Below are positions 19,606 to 28,000 of a stretch of DNA of 64,000 nt, in pieces. A program made the translations under genes and the position numbers. The number at the start of each line of letters is the position of its first letter. Position 1 is the stretch's first letter. The stretch comes from Chloroflexota bacterium. GTDB taxonomy: Bacteria; Chloroflexota; Anaerolineae; Aggregatilineales; Aggregatilineaceae. Below the pieces are notes generated by a model. The model saw nothing but the letters and a program-made list of their open reading frames with translations, was not told where the DNA came from and did no database searches. The stretch is from NCBI GenBank assembly GCA_012729765.1, contig JAAYCM010000088.1, positions 62,001-126,000 of the forward strand, given 5' to 3'.

Positions 19606-20193
19606 ATGAAATATGACGTGATTCTGGCCGGAGTCGGCGGGCAGGGCGTGCTGAGCATCGCCACGATCCTGGCGGTGGCGGCGGTCGATGCCGATCTGCG
19701 CCTGCGGCAGGCGGAAGTGCACGGCATGTCGCAGCGCGGCGGCGAGGTACAAAGCCACCTGCGCATCGCGGACCGCCCGATCTACTCCGATCTGATCCCG
19801 GTGGGCGGGGCCGATCTGCTGCTCTCGATGGAGCCGATGGAAGCGCTGCGCTATGTGTCGTTCCTCAAGCCGGATGGCGTGATCGTCACCGAGCGCACGC
19901 CGCTGATCAATATCAACAACTATCCAGAGATCGACCGGGTGATCGCGGCGCTGGAGCAGTTTCCGCGTGTGGTGCTGGTCGATGCAGAAGGCGTCGCCAG
20001 GGAAATGCGTGCCACGCGGTCCTCAAATATGGTGCTGCTGGGCGCGGCGTCGGCGTTCGTGCCGCTGCCGGGGGCCGATCTCGAAGCGGCAATCGGCAAG
20101 GTGTTCGGACGCAAAGGCGAGTCCATGGTCGCGCAGAATGTTGAGGCGTTCCGGCGCGGGCGTGCGATCGCGGAAGGGGCGCACGCCGGGTAA
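19606..20193 (+). CDS. iorB: Indolepyruvate oxidoreductase beta subunit
   Basis: Gamma-type subunit of 2-oxoacid:ferredoxin oxidoreductases that pairs with IorA. The start MKYDVILAGVGGQGVLSIATIL is the family signature, followed by the EVHGMSQRGGEVQSHLRI motif. Length of 195 residues is normal. GAGGAG ribosome site lies 9 nt upstream, and the ATG follows the iorA stop by 2 bp, so the two are made together. A strong terminator follows the gene, making this a two-gene operon. Confidence 0.92.
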   Translation: MKYDVILAGVGGQGVLSIATILAVAAVDADLRLRQAEVHGMSQRGGEVQSHLRIADRPIYSDLIPVGGADLLLSMEPMEALRYVSFLKPDGVIVTERTPLININNYPEIDRVIAALEQFPRVVLVDAEGVAREMRATRSSNMVLLGAASAFVPLPGADLEAAIGKVFGRKGESMVAQNVEAFRRGRAIAEGAHAG

Positions 20194-20223
20194 CGGCGGT
20201 CGCTTCAGTCCTACCAACGGAAC

Positions 20224-20252
20224 AGGGGCAGGGCGAAATCCTGTCCCTTTTT
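20224..20252 (+). terminator. Intrinsic terminator of iorAB
   Basis: A 9-bp stem (20224-20232 with 20240-20248, one G-U pair) and a 7-nt loop are followed directly by a T-run. It lies about 30 bp after the iorB stop. Confidence 0.85.
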
Positions 20253-20341
20253 GATTCCGTACCGCAACCGTTACGCGCCGGGCGGGCTTGCCGCTATATT
20301 CTGGGTGGAAAACCTATATCATGAAGCCTGGAGAGGAAAAC

Positions 20342-21238
20342 ATGAGCGAGCATGAGCCGCACTGGGGGGAACGCCTGGTCTATCTGCTGGCGCTGGCGGC
20401 CCGGCTGGAAGACGAGGGGTATTACAATATCGCCAAGCTGCTGCGCGCGGCGGCTGATTCGACCGCACGACGGACCGCCTACCGGCTGAATCTGCCGCAC
20501 GATCTGCCATCGCTGAGCACGGAATTGAACACCGCCCGGACGGCCCTGTTGGGCTTCGGGTGCAGTCCAGACCTGATCGCCGCGCTGGAACGGGGCAAGG
20601 CTGCGCTCGACACGGGGCGGCTGCCGCTGTATGAGGAGATCGGGCCGGTGTATGTCTGCCGGACGTGCGGACACCTGGTGGTGGGCCAGACCGATGCCCC
20701 GTGCCCGACCTGTCACGCCTGGGCCGCCACTTTCCTGGCGTTTGAGCCGATCTACTGGATGAACAATCTGGAGCCGCTGGAGTCCATCGAGCGCCTGCGC
20801 CAGACGCCGGACGAGATCGCAGGTCTGCTGACCGATCTTTCCGCGAGCGATCTGATGCGCCAACCCCCGGACGGTGGCTGGTCGATCCAGCAGGTGCTGG
20901 CCCACCTGCGCGATTCGCAGGGGCTGCTGGATGGGCGTGTCCGGTTGATGCTGGCGCAGGATGATCCGCCGCTGGTGTCGCTGGGCGCAGCGGACCTGTT
21001 AGGCGACGCGGCACAGCCGGTTACCGCCGGGGAGATTTTCGAGCGCTACCGGGCCGAGCGCGACGAGCTGCTCGATCTGCTGGAGGACATTCCGCTGATG
21101 GCCTGGGGACGCACCGGGCAGCATCCCGAATTCGGCCAGGTCACGATCCGGCAGCAGGCGAGCTATTTCGCCGGGCACGAGCTGATACACTTGCGCCAGC
21201 TTGAGCTGCTGCGGCGGATGAACGCGGGTTCGGTGTAG
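20342..21238 (+). CDS. Zinc-ribbon and DinB-like protein
   Basis: Two-part cytoplasmic protein. The N-terminal half (residues 1-90) is helical. Then comes a rubredoxin-like zinc ribbon, YVCRTCG and CPTC (Cys106, 109, 121, 124), followed by a DinB-type four-helix domain (about 140-295) with the metal-site histidines in VLAHLRDSQ and AGHELIHLRQLELL. DinB-family proteins include thiol transferases, among them bacillithiol- and mycothiol-dependent ones, but many have no known reaction. Fusion to a zinc ribbon recalls rubrerythrin-like proteins. The start at 20342 is set by GGAGAGG 6-12 nt upstream; two in-frame ATGs lie further up. Confidence 0.8.
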   Translation: MSEHEPHWGERLVYLLALAARLEDEGYYNIAKLLRAAADSTARRTAYRLNLPHDLPSLSTELNTARTALLGFGCSPDLIAALERGKAALDTGRLPLYEEIGPVYVCRTCGHLVVGQTDAPCPTCHAWAATFLAFEPIYWMNNLEPLESIERLRQTPDEIAGLLTDLSASDLMRQPPDGGWSIQQVLAHLRDSQGLLDGRVRLMLAQDDPPLVSLGAADLLGDAAQPVTAGEIFERYRAERDELLDLLEDIPLMAWGRTGQHPEFGQVTIRQQASYFAGHELIHLRQLELLRRMNAGSV

Positions 21239-21289
21239 CGCGCCTTACGCCGCCGGTGACGCGGGAACGACGCGGCGCTGAACGAAGAT

Positions 21290-21340
21290 CTGCCGCATGA
21301 TCGAAGCGACGATCACCTGCTCGTGGCGATCATGCGGCAG
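21290..21340. repeat. 14-bp perfect inverted repeat after the DinB-like gene
   Basis: CTGCCGCATGATCG (21290-21303) and CGATCATGCGGCAG (21327-21340) with a 23-nt loop. No T-run follows. The minus strand through this repeat also holds an open frame of 33 codons (21245-21346) with TATAAT directly before its ATG, but there is no ribosome site and no family I know, so I do not call it a gene. Confidence 0.6.
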
Positions 21341-21387
21341 CAGCATATTATAGCACCGTCCTGGGCCGGCTCTGTGACCACGACCAA

Positions 21388-21434
21388 TTGGCGGATAGCA
21401 CAAAAACGCTATAAAATATAGAATATACGTTCTA
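21388..21434 (+). promoter_or_regulatory. Promoter and candidate operator of the MBL-fold gene
   Basis: TTGGCG (21388-21393), 16-nt spacer, TATAAA (21410-21415). The palindrome TAGAA-N6-TTCTA (21419-21434) covers the expected start of transcription, a usual place for a repressor site. The region is AT-rich compared with its surroundings. Confidence 0.5.
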
Positions 21435-21448
21435 ATTCCGAGGGAGAG

Positions 21449-22156
21449 ATGATGAATCAGAATGCCGTGAAGCGCCTGTATCTGATGCAGGTGGGGTCCA
21501 TGCCGGAATACCAGGTTCCGATTGTGTGTTATCTGGTGCAGACGGATGATGGCAGAAATGTCCTGATTGACAGCGGCCTCCCGGAGATGATGCCCGAAGA
21601 AGAAGCGGACTTCGAGAATGGGCAGGACGTTATCCAGCAGTTAGCGAGCATTGGCTTACAACCGGACGATATTGATACCGTCATTTCGACGCATTATGAT
21701 CTCGACCATGCCGGAAGACACGCGGCATTCACGAAGGCGCAGTATGTTGTCCAGCGCGTGCATCATCTGGATGCGGCGAGTAACCCGCGTTTTGCTGCCA
21801 CTCGACCCCAGTGGGATCAGCCAATGGCGCGCATCCGGCTGGTGGACGGGGACACGGAACTGCTGCCGGGGCTGGAGCTGATCGAGACGAGCGGGCATGT
21901 GCCAGGGCATCAATCGGTGCTGGTGCGGCTGCCCAAAACGGGGGCGATTTTACTGCCGATCGACGCTGTACCTTTTGGTGAGGGCTTTACACGTGACGAG
22001 CAGGACGACGGCAGCAGCCCGGACGCCGAAGCGATCCGCGCCAGTACAGTTAAACTGCTTGATCTGGTCGAACGGGAGCAGATCGGGCTGGTGATTTTCG
22101 GGCATGATGGGGAACAGTGGGAAGGGCTGAAAAAGCTGCCGGAGTATTACGAGTGA
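21449..22156 (+). CDS. MBL-fold lactonase-like hydrolase
   Basis: Metallo-beta-lactamase-fold enzyme resembling the N-acyl-homoserine lactonase group, which opens lactone rings of quorum signals; the true substrate is unknown. Metal motif THYDLDHAG (residues 81-89): the usual HxHxDH reads HxDxDH, with Asp84 in place of the second His. The other metal ligands appear kept (SGHVPGHQS, LLPIDAVPF, FGHD near the end). At 235 residues the size is normal for the group. GAGGGAGAG precedes tandem ATG codons; the first was taken. A promoter with a palindrome over its start site suggests specific control. Confidence 0.82.
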   Translation: MMNQNAVKRLYLMQVGSMPEYQVPIVCYLVQTDDGRNVLIDSGLPEMMPEEEADFENGQDVIQQLASIGLQPDDIDTVISTHYDLDHAGRHAAFTKAQYVVQRVHHLDAASNPRFAATRPQWDQPMARIRLVDGDTELLPGLELIETSGHVPGHQSVLVRLPKTGAILLPIDAVPFGEGFTRDEQDDGSSPDAEAIRASTVKLLDLVEREQIGLVIFGHDGEQWEGLKKLPEYYE

Positions 22157-22272
22157 GGCGGCAAGCACCGCTTTCCCGATTCGATGTACCGAGCACGTTT
22201 TGCCGCTGCGAAAACGCTGCCCGCTTTATTCGGTTTCCGTAGTACCACGTACTTTGCAACCACTACCATAAT

Positions 22273-22308
22273 AAAAAGACCGCTTCCGATTGCGCCGGGA
22301 AGCGGTCT
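22273..22308. terminator. Bidirectional intrinsic terminator
   Basis: AGACCGCTTCC (22277-22287) and GGAAGCGGTCT (22298-22308) form an 11-bp perfect stem with a 10-nt loop. On the minus strand it ends in a T-run (AAAAA at 22273-22277), suiting the L,D-transpeptidase gene; it also lies downstream of the plus-strand MBL gene. Confidence 0.82.
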
Positions 22309-22337
22309 GGTGTGTCAGCTTGCGGCGGCTGTCAGCG

Positions 22338-23537
22338 CTACCACTCGACGCGGACGGGCGTTCCCATCTCGGCCCAGTTGTAGAACCACTCGGCTTCAGG
22401 CGTCGGCAGGTTGACGCAGCCGTGACTCATCGGCTGGCCGAAATTATTGTGCCAGTAGGTGCCGTGCAGCGAATAGCCCTGGTAGAAGTACATCACATAC
22501 GGCACGCCGGGCAGATAGTAGCCAGGGCCGGACATGGTTTGTGACGGGTATTTGATATAGATGCGATAGTCACCCTGGACGGTGGGCGTGTTGTACAGCC
22601 CGGTCGAGACGAGCACATTCCGCACCATGTTCCCGTTCTCATAGGCATATACGCGCTGATCGCTCAGATCCACCACGATCTGCTTGCCGGTGGTAATCGT
22701 CGGCGCGGCAGCCGCAGGTGCCCAGGTGTTTGGCTGGAGATAGGTTCCCTGTCCGTCATCGGTGGCCGGGATGACGAGCGTTTGCCCGGAGAAGATGTGA
22801 TTGGGGTCGGTGATGCCATTGGCGCGAGCGATGGTCGGCCAGCTTATGCCGTAGGTGCGCCCGATGCTCGCCAGACTCTCACCCCCCTGGACGACGTGTG
22901 TGCGCTCGGTCCCGACGGGAACCGGGGCGGGAGCTGGCTCTGCCGGGGCCGGATTGACTGGCGGCGCAGCAGCGGCGGTGCCGGGAGCGCTCGCGCCGGG
23001 GATCGTAAGCTGCTGGCCGTAGAAGATATGGTTTGGATCGGTGATACCGTTGGCGGCGGCAAGTGCGGTCCAGTCCAGGCCGTAGGCGCGGCCAATGCTC
23101 GCCAACGTCTCGCCGGGCTGGACGGTGTGATAAACCGGCGCGGCTGCCACCGGAACCGGATTGACCGTTACAGGCACAACCGGAGCGGCAGCGACAGCGT
23201 CGGCAGCAGGCGCTGACACGCCCGGACCTGATTCCAGCACAATGGGCGAAGATCCGTCCGGCGCGGGATTGACCACCACCGGAGCCGGGGCGGTCGCTGC
23301 ACCGGGGATGATCAGGACCTGACCGGCGTAAATCTGGCCGGGATCGGTGATTCCGTTGGCGGCGGAGAGCGCCTCGACGGTGGTGTTATAGCGCAGGGCG
23401 ATGCGGAACAGGTTCTCGCCGCTCTGGACGGTGTGCGAGGTGCCCCCCTGCGCGGCAGCCGGGGCAGCGATTGCCAGCAGCACGGCCAAAACCAGGGCAG
23501 GGCGCGTCAGTCGGCGGAATAAGGCCCATATCATCAT
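22338..23537 (-). CDS. LysM L,D-transpeptidase (YkuD family)
   Basis: Secreted cell-wall enzyme that makes 3-3 cross-links or attaches proteins to peptidoglycan. A signal peptide (ending AAPAAAQ) is followed by three LysM domains, each with the pattern HTVQ/VVQxGExLxxI and a GQxLxIPG end, joined by Ala/Pro linkers. The C-terminal YkuD domain (about 275-399) begins IVVDLSDQRVYAYENG and carries the catalytic motif HGTYWHNNFGQPMSHGCVNL, with Cys374 as nucleophile. A GGAGAAGAT ribosome site precedes two adjacent ATG codons. The LysM units would hold it on the glycan strands. A terminator follows the gene. Confidence 0.95.
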   Translation of the reverse strand: MMIWALFRRLTRPALVLAVLLAIAAPAAAQGGTSHTVQSGENLFRIALRYNTTVEALSAANGITDPGQIYAGQVLIIPGAATAPAPVVVNPAPDGSSPIVLESGPGVSAPAADAVAAAPVVPVTVNPVPVAAAPVYHTVQPGETLASIGRAYGLDWTALAAANGITDPNHIFYGQQLTIPGASAPGTAAAAPPVNPAPAEPAPAPVPVGTERTHVVQGGESLASIGRTYGISWPTIARANGITDPNHIFSGQTLVIPATDDGQGTYLQPNTWAPAAAAPTITTGKQIVVDLSDQRVYAYENGNMVRNVLVSTGLYNTPTVQGDYRIYIKYPSQTMSGPGYYLPGVPYVMYFYQGYSLHGTYWHNNFGQPMSHGCVNLPTPEAEWFYNWAEMGTPVRVEW

Positions 23538-23800
23538 GTGATCTTCTCCAGGGCTACCCGAACAGAGTTGAGGGATAGAGTCTATTATGGCGGCTCGTAC
23601 ATACCATGTGATGCACGATCACGAGTGTACAGGTTTTTGCGATGGCTGGCAACGACGTCAGGCGGGAAATCCGGCAGGCACACCGCGCTATTCTTCGCAT
23701 AGTCAACAAGACGCAACACACCTGCCATAGGCCACAACCACGTAAGATTCTTAAAACGATTGTTCTAGCGCATTTGGCGAGACATGCTAGACTTGGGCAC

Positions 23801-24649
23801 ATGGACAAGCCACCGCCCACCCCCTATCCCGCTCTCAACAGCGTCTTGCAGGACCTCGTCGCCAGTATACGCGCGGTTCTCGGCGAGAACTTCACCGGTG
23901 CATACCTGCAAGGCTCGTTCGCGGTGGGCGATTTCGACCGGCACAGTGACGTCGATTTCATCGTGGCATGTGAACACGATCTGACGCCGGAGCAGGTCGC
24001 GGCGCTGCAAGCCGTGCACGGGCGGATTTTCGCTCTCGATATTCCCTGGGCGCAGCATCTTGAAGGCTCGTATTTCCCACGCGACGTGTTACGCGACGCG
24101 GCGCGTGCGGGCGAGCCGCTGTGGTACCTCGATCACGGCAGCCGCGCGCTGATCCAGTCCAACCACTGCAATACGATCCTGGTGCGCTGCGTCGTGCGCG
24201 ATTACGGCGTCGCGCTGGCGGGGCCGGACCCGGCGGCGCTGGTCGATCCGATCCCGGTCGCAGTGCTGCGGCAGGACATCGCGCAGACGATCCATGACTG
24301 GGGCCGGGAGATACTGGGTAATCCGGAGCGCTTCAACAACCGTTTCTATCAAGGCTATCTGGTACTGAACTACTCGCGGATGCTGCACGACTTGGTGCGG
24401 GGAAAACCCGGCTCCAAGCGCGCGGGCGCGGAGTGGGCCAAAGCCAACCTGGACCCAACCTGGCACGGGTTGATCGATCGTACGTGGGACTGCCGCCCAG
24501 ACCCGGCTGTCTCGGTGCGCCAGCGGCCCGATCCAGATGACTTCCGGGCGACGCTGGCTTTTATCCAGGTCGTGATGAATGAAGCCACGATTTATATCGG
24601 GATGCACGGCCTGGGCTGGGCGCGTGGCACGAGCGGGGACGATATATGA
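23801..24649 (+). CDS. AadA-like nucleotidyltransferase
   Basis: Nucleotidyltransferase of the aminoglycoside adenylyltransferase type, 282 residues. The active-site pattern GSx10DxD is complete: Gly38-Ser39 and Asp50-x-Asp52 in YLQGSFAVGDFDRHSDVDF. The C-terminal half is helical, in the manner of AadA/DUF4111 proteins (FNNRFYQGYLVLNYSRMLHDL). AadA adenylates streptomycin and spectinomycin; whether this protein confers resistance or modifies something else cannot be said. The start ATG was chosen because similarity to the family begins soon after it; the frame is open 53 codons further upstream but that part looks non-coding. The ribosome site is weak. Confidence 0.78.
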   Translation: MDKPPPTPYPALNSVLQDLVASIRAVLGENFTGAYLQGSFAVGDFDRHSDVDFIVACEHDLTPEQVAALQAVHGRIFALDIPWAQHLEGSYFPRDVLRDAARAGEPLWYLDHGSRALIQSNHCNTILVRCVVRDYGVALAGPDPAALVDPIPVAVLRQDIAQTIHDWGREILGNPERFNNRFYQGYLVLNYSRMLHDLVRGKPGSKRAGAEWAKANLDPTWHGLIDRTWDCRPDPAVSVRQRPDPDDFRATLAFIQVVMNEATIYIGMHGLGWARGTSGDDI

Positions 24650-25018
24650 AATTTTTGTGAATTTTGTTCGGACGGAGTGCACTTTGCCCGCTTGTGGTGA
24701 AAAGCGTTTGATGTCAAACTGGGTTGGGGAGCTAGGGAAATACACGGGAGCGGGGAGTCCTCGCTGGAATCTTGTCTGGCTGGCCGAATGACTCCAGGCC
24801 TATTGCGTCTACAGCAAAGATCACGGATTATGTAGATACACTTAAGAGCTGTCTATGTTTTATGACAATCGCATCACAAAATTCACAATTTTTATCAGTA
24901 CGCGCGCCATATTTGTGATACCTTGATGATAGGCTTCATAGGTTTAACCGGCGATGCATCATTTATTTCTTCTGCAGCCGGCTGAGCCGGTCGTAATTAT
25001 CTGACTGAGGAGTTTTCT
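24650..25018. other. AT-rich leader region of the giant surface-protein gene
   Basis: A 369-bp gap. Bases 24830-24950 are clearly AT-rich against the GC-rich coding sequence around them and probably hold the promoter of the 11.3-kb gene. I cannot pick a single -35/-10 pair with confidence. No terminator for the upstream gene and no RNA gene were seen. GAGGAG lies about 10 nt before the next start codon. Confidence 0.5.
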
Positions 25019-28000
25019 ATGTCTAGGAAATTGGCTCCCTGGCTCCAGATCGTGTTAGTCATTGCATCGCTGCTGGTGGGGCAGGTGCAGAGCGCCTTTG
25101 GATGGGCGACGCTGTCTGCCGTACCAGCACCCGGCGATGCCGCTGTCAGTGTGGACGAGGATGCCACCGACCCGCCGGATGCTGTTGTGGGCGCCGAACC
25201 TGATGTGGATGTGGGCGGAATGCCCCCACGCCAGGGTGCGGAGCCCCATAACGAGTGCCGGCTTGAGGTGAACACCTATCTATTGGAAGAAGGTGCGACC
25301 CCGGTCGCTCTGACCTCGCCGGACCCGCCCCCCAACATCCGTGATACTGAGCCGGCAGACGGTGTGGCCCCTTCGGTGCAAACCAAGGCGGGCGATGAGC
25401 TGCTCTGGCTGATGATCATCGAGAACACATCCGCCGAGGATACCGGTGAGCCGGGCGATTGCCCCGATGGGGGTTACAAGCTTGGCGCGCTGCGTGCCTG
25501 GTTCTACTTCTCTGGTTACACGGATGACACGATTGAGCGCCCACCACTGTCGTACACCGTGGCGCACATGTACGAAGCTGACGCGGGCGATATCAACTAC
25601 TCGGATGCAGCTGAAACAGGCTTCATCGATCCGGGTGAGTTTGCCTGGACTTACTACAACTACACGGTGCAGCCCAACATCATCGGCTCGCATCTCTGGG
25701 TACAGTCTGAGGTCCATGCCAACGTTATTCCTGAAGACAGCGTCTCTGATGCGTTTGCGGATGAGCTGGACAACGACTATCTTGAGCTGATCGGGGGCGG
25801 GTTCACCTTCGACGAATTCTCGCCCAACGTGACAATGGCCGTGCCCGGCACGCAGCTCACCTATACGCTGCGCGTCACCGCCTCTCGGCCCGGCGTCCCA
25901 ATCGGCTACTTGCGGGCGTTCTCCGTAGAGTATCCCGAAGTGGCGGCGGCCTGCGGGCAGACCAGCCAGTGGATCAACACTATCACCCTCCAGCCTGTCT
26001 CCGAGTCTAATCCGCTGAACTACGAAGAGCAGGCGGAGTGCCGTATCACCGGCGCGCAGTCGATTGTCATTCCGACCGAGGCCCCACCACAAACTTTCTT
26101 TGTGACGGCTACCGTCGAGGGTGCGCAGAACTCCAGCGCGATCATCATCGACATGACGCGCGACAGCGATCAGGTGGAAGTGATCGTCCCGCAGATTTCG
26201 GTCACCAAGACGGTGACCCGCATCACGCGTAATGGCATCGACGTGCCGCTGCCCGGCCCTGCCGCTTCGGGCGACGTGATCGAATACCGGATCGAAGTCA
26301 AGAACACGGGTGACGTTGATCTCGGCAGCCTGACAATCGTAGACAGCCTGACGGGCGTGTTGGGCACCGGACTCAGCCTGCCGCTGGCGAATCCGCAGCA
26401 CAATGTCACGACGACCTATACCGTGCGCCCCGACAACCCCGACCCGCTGAACAACCGCGTCGATGTGACGGCTCTGGCTGCCGGCCAACCGGTCCGTGCC
26501 AGCGCGGTCGCCGCAGTTGACATAGCCGAATCCGGGCTGCAAGTTCAGCTCCTGGTCACCGATCTCGACGCGGAGCCGGGCCAGCCTGCCGGTGTGACGC
26601 GCGTCGGGCACCGGCTGCGCTATGAGGTGATCGCCTCAAATGTAGGCAATTCGATCATTCGCAATCTGAAGTTTGAGCAGGTGGCCTATCCGCAGCAGTC
26701 GGTTGGAATGCCTTTGCCGGCCCCAGCCATCGTGCCCAGTACGCTGAGTGTAAGCGAAGTCCGCACCCTTGCGACGTGGCAGTATGTCGTCACCGATGCG
26801 GACGACGACCCATTGACCAGCACCATCCGGTTGCAGGGCACGGCTGCCGATAACCGGCTGGTCTACAGCCAGGCCCAAGCCACGATCGATATCACCGTGC
26901 CCGGCCTGTCACTGGGCGTGCAGTTGATCGCGCCTGCGGCGGAGGCGGCGCTGCGCGGTGGCTCGGCGCTGTACGAAGTGACGGTGAGCAACACCGACTC
27001 GGTGGCTGACCTGTGTAATGTCGTCGTGGACCAGTACCGCCGCGACCCGCAGACCGGCATCGAGACCCGCATCGCAACGAATATCCCGCTGGCCGGGGTC
27101 ACGGGCGGGCAGCTGCCCGCCGACACCGACGGAGTCGCGCAGGTTACCTATCTGATCACCGGCGTGGACAAAGACCCGCTGCACATGATCTTCGAGGTCA
27201 ACGCGACGGTCTGCGACAGCGGCACGCAGCTGACGGACCGCAACAGCCATACGCTCGATCTCTCCGACGCCCAGGTGAACGCCCAGATCACGCCAATCGG
27301 CCTGGGCGCGACGCCAGAAGGCGCGCTGATCATCGGCCAGCCGGTCCGGTTCGAGTATCAGGCGCTCAACGTTGGCACCGTCACGCTCACCGAGCTGGAA
27401 GCGACGTACTGCTTCCTCTCGCGCGCGACCGAGGAAGGCGGCGATGCCTACTGCAACAAGCCGTTCGCCCTCTCGCGGACCGAGATCGCCTCGTTCGACG
27501 AGCACGCCAGCGGGCAGTTCCCGGTTGTGGACTACCTGGTGAGGCCAGAAGATGCCGATGCCGATCCGTTCGCGGTCGAAGTCATCCTGACCGGCACGGA
27601 TAACCAGGACAAGCGCGTTTCGCTGCGCACAGTCAAGACACTGTCGGTCGTGAATCCGCTGCTGCTGCTGACGGTGAACGGCCCTGGTTCGGTGGTGTCG
27701 GGCGACGTCGAAACCTTCAGCTTCACCGCGACCAACAATTCGGACTCAGGCGAGATTCTCACCAGCCTGCAGCTTTTCAACCTGAACGTCTCCGATACGG
27801 TGCCGATTGCCGTGCTGAACCCGGATCCGGCGGACTTTGACGGCACGCTCGATCCGAACGAGTCGTACCAGGGAGAGTTCGAATATACCATCCCCGACGT
27901 GACCGAGGGCGTGCTGCCGCTCCAGGTGCGCGCGATCGCTACTGACCAGGCCACCGGTGCCTCGGTCATCTCGAACGTGGCGCTCGAACTCCAGGTGATC

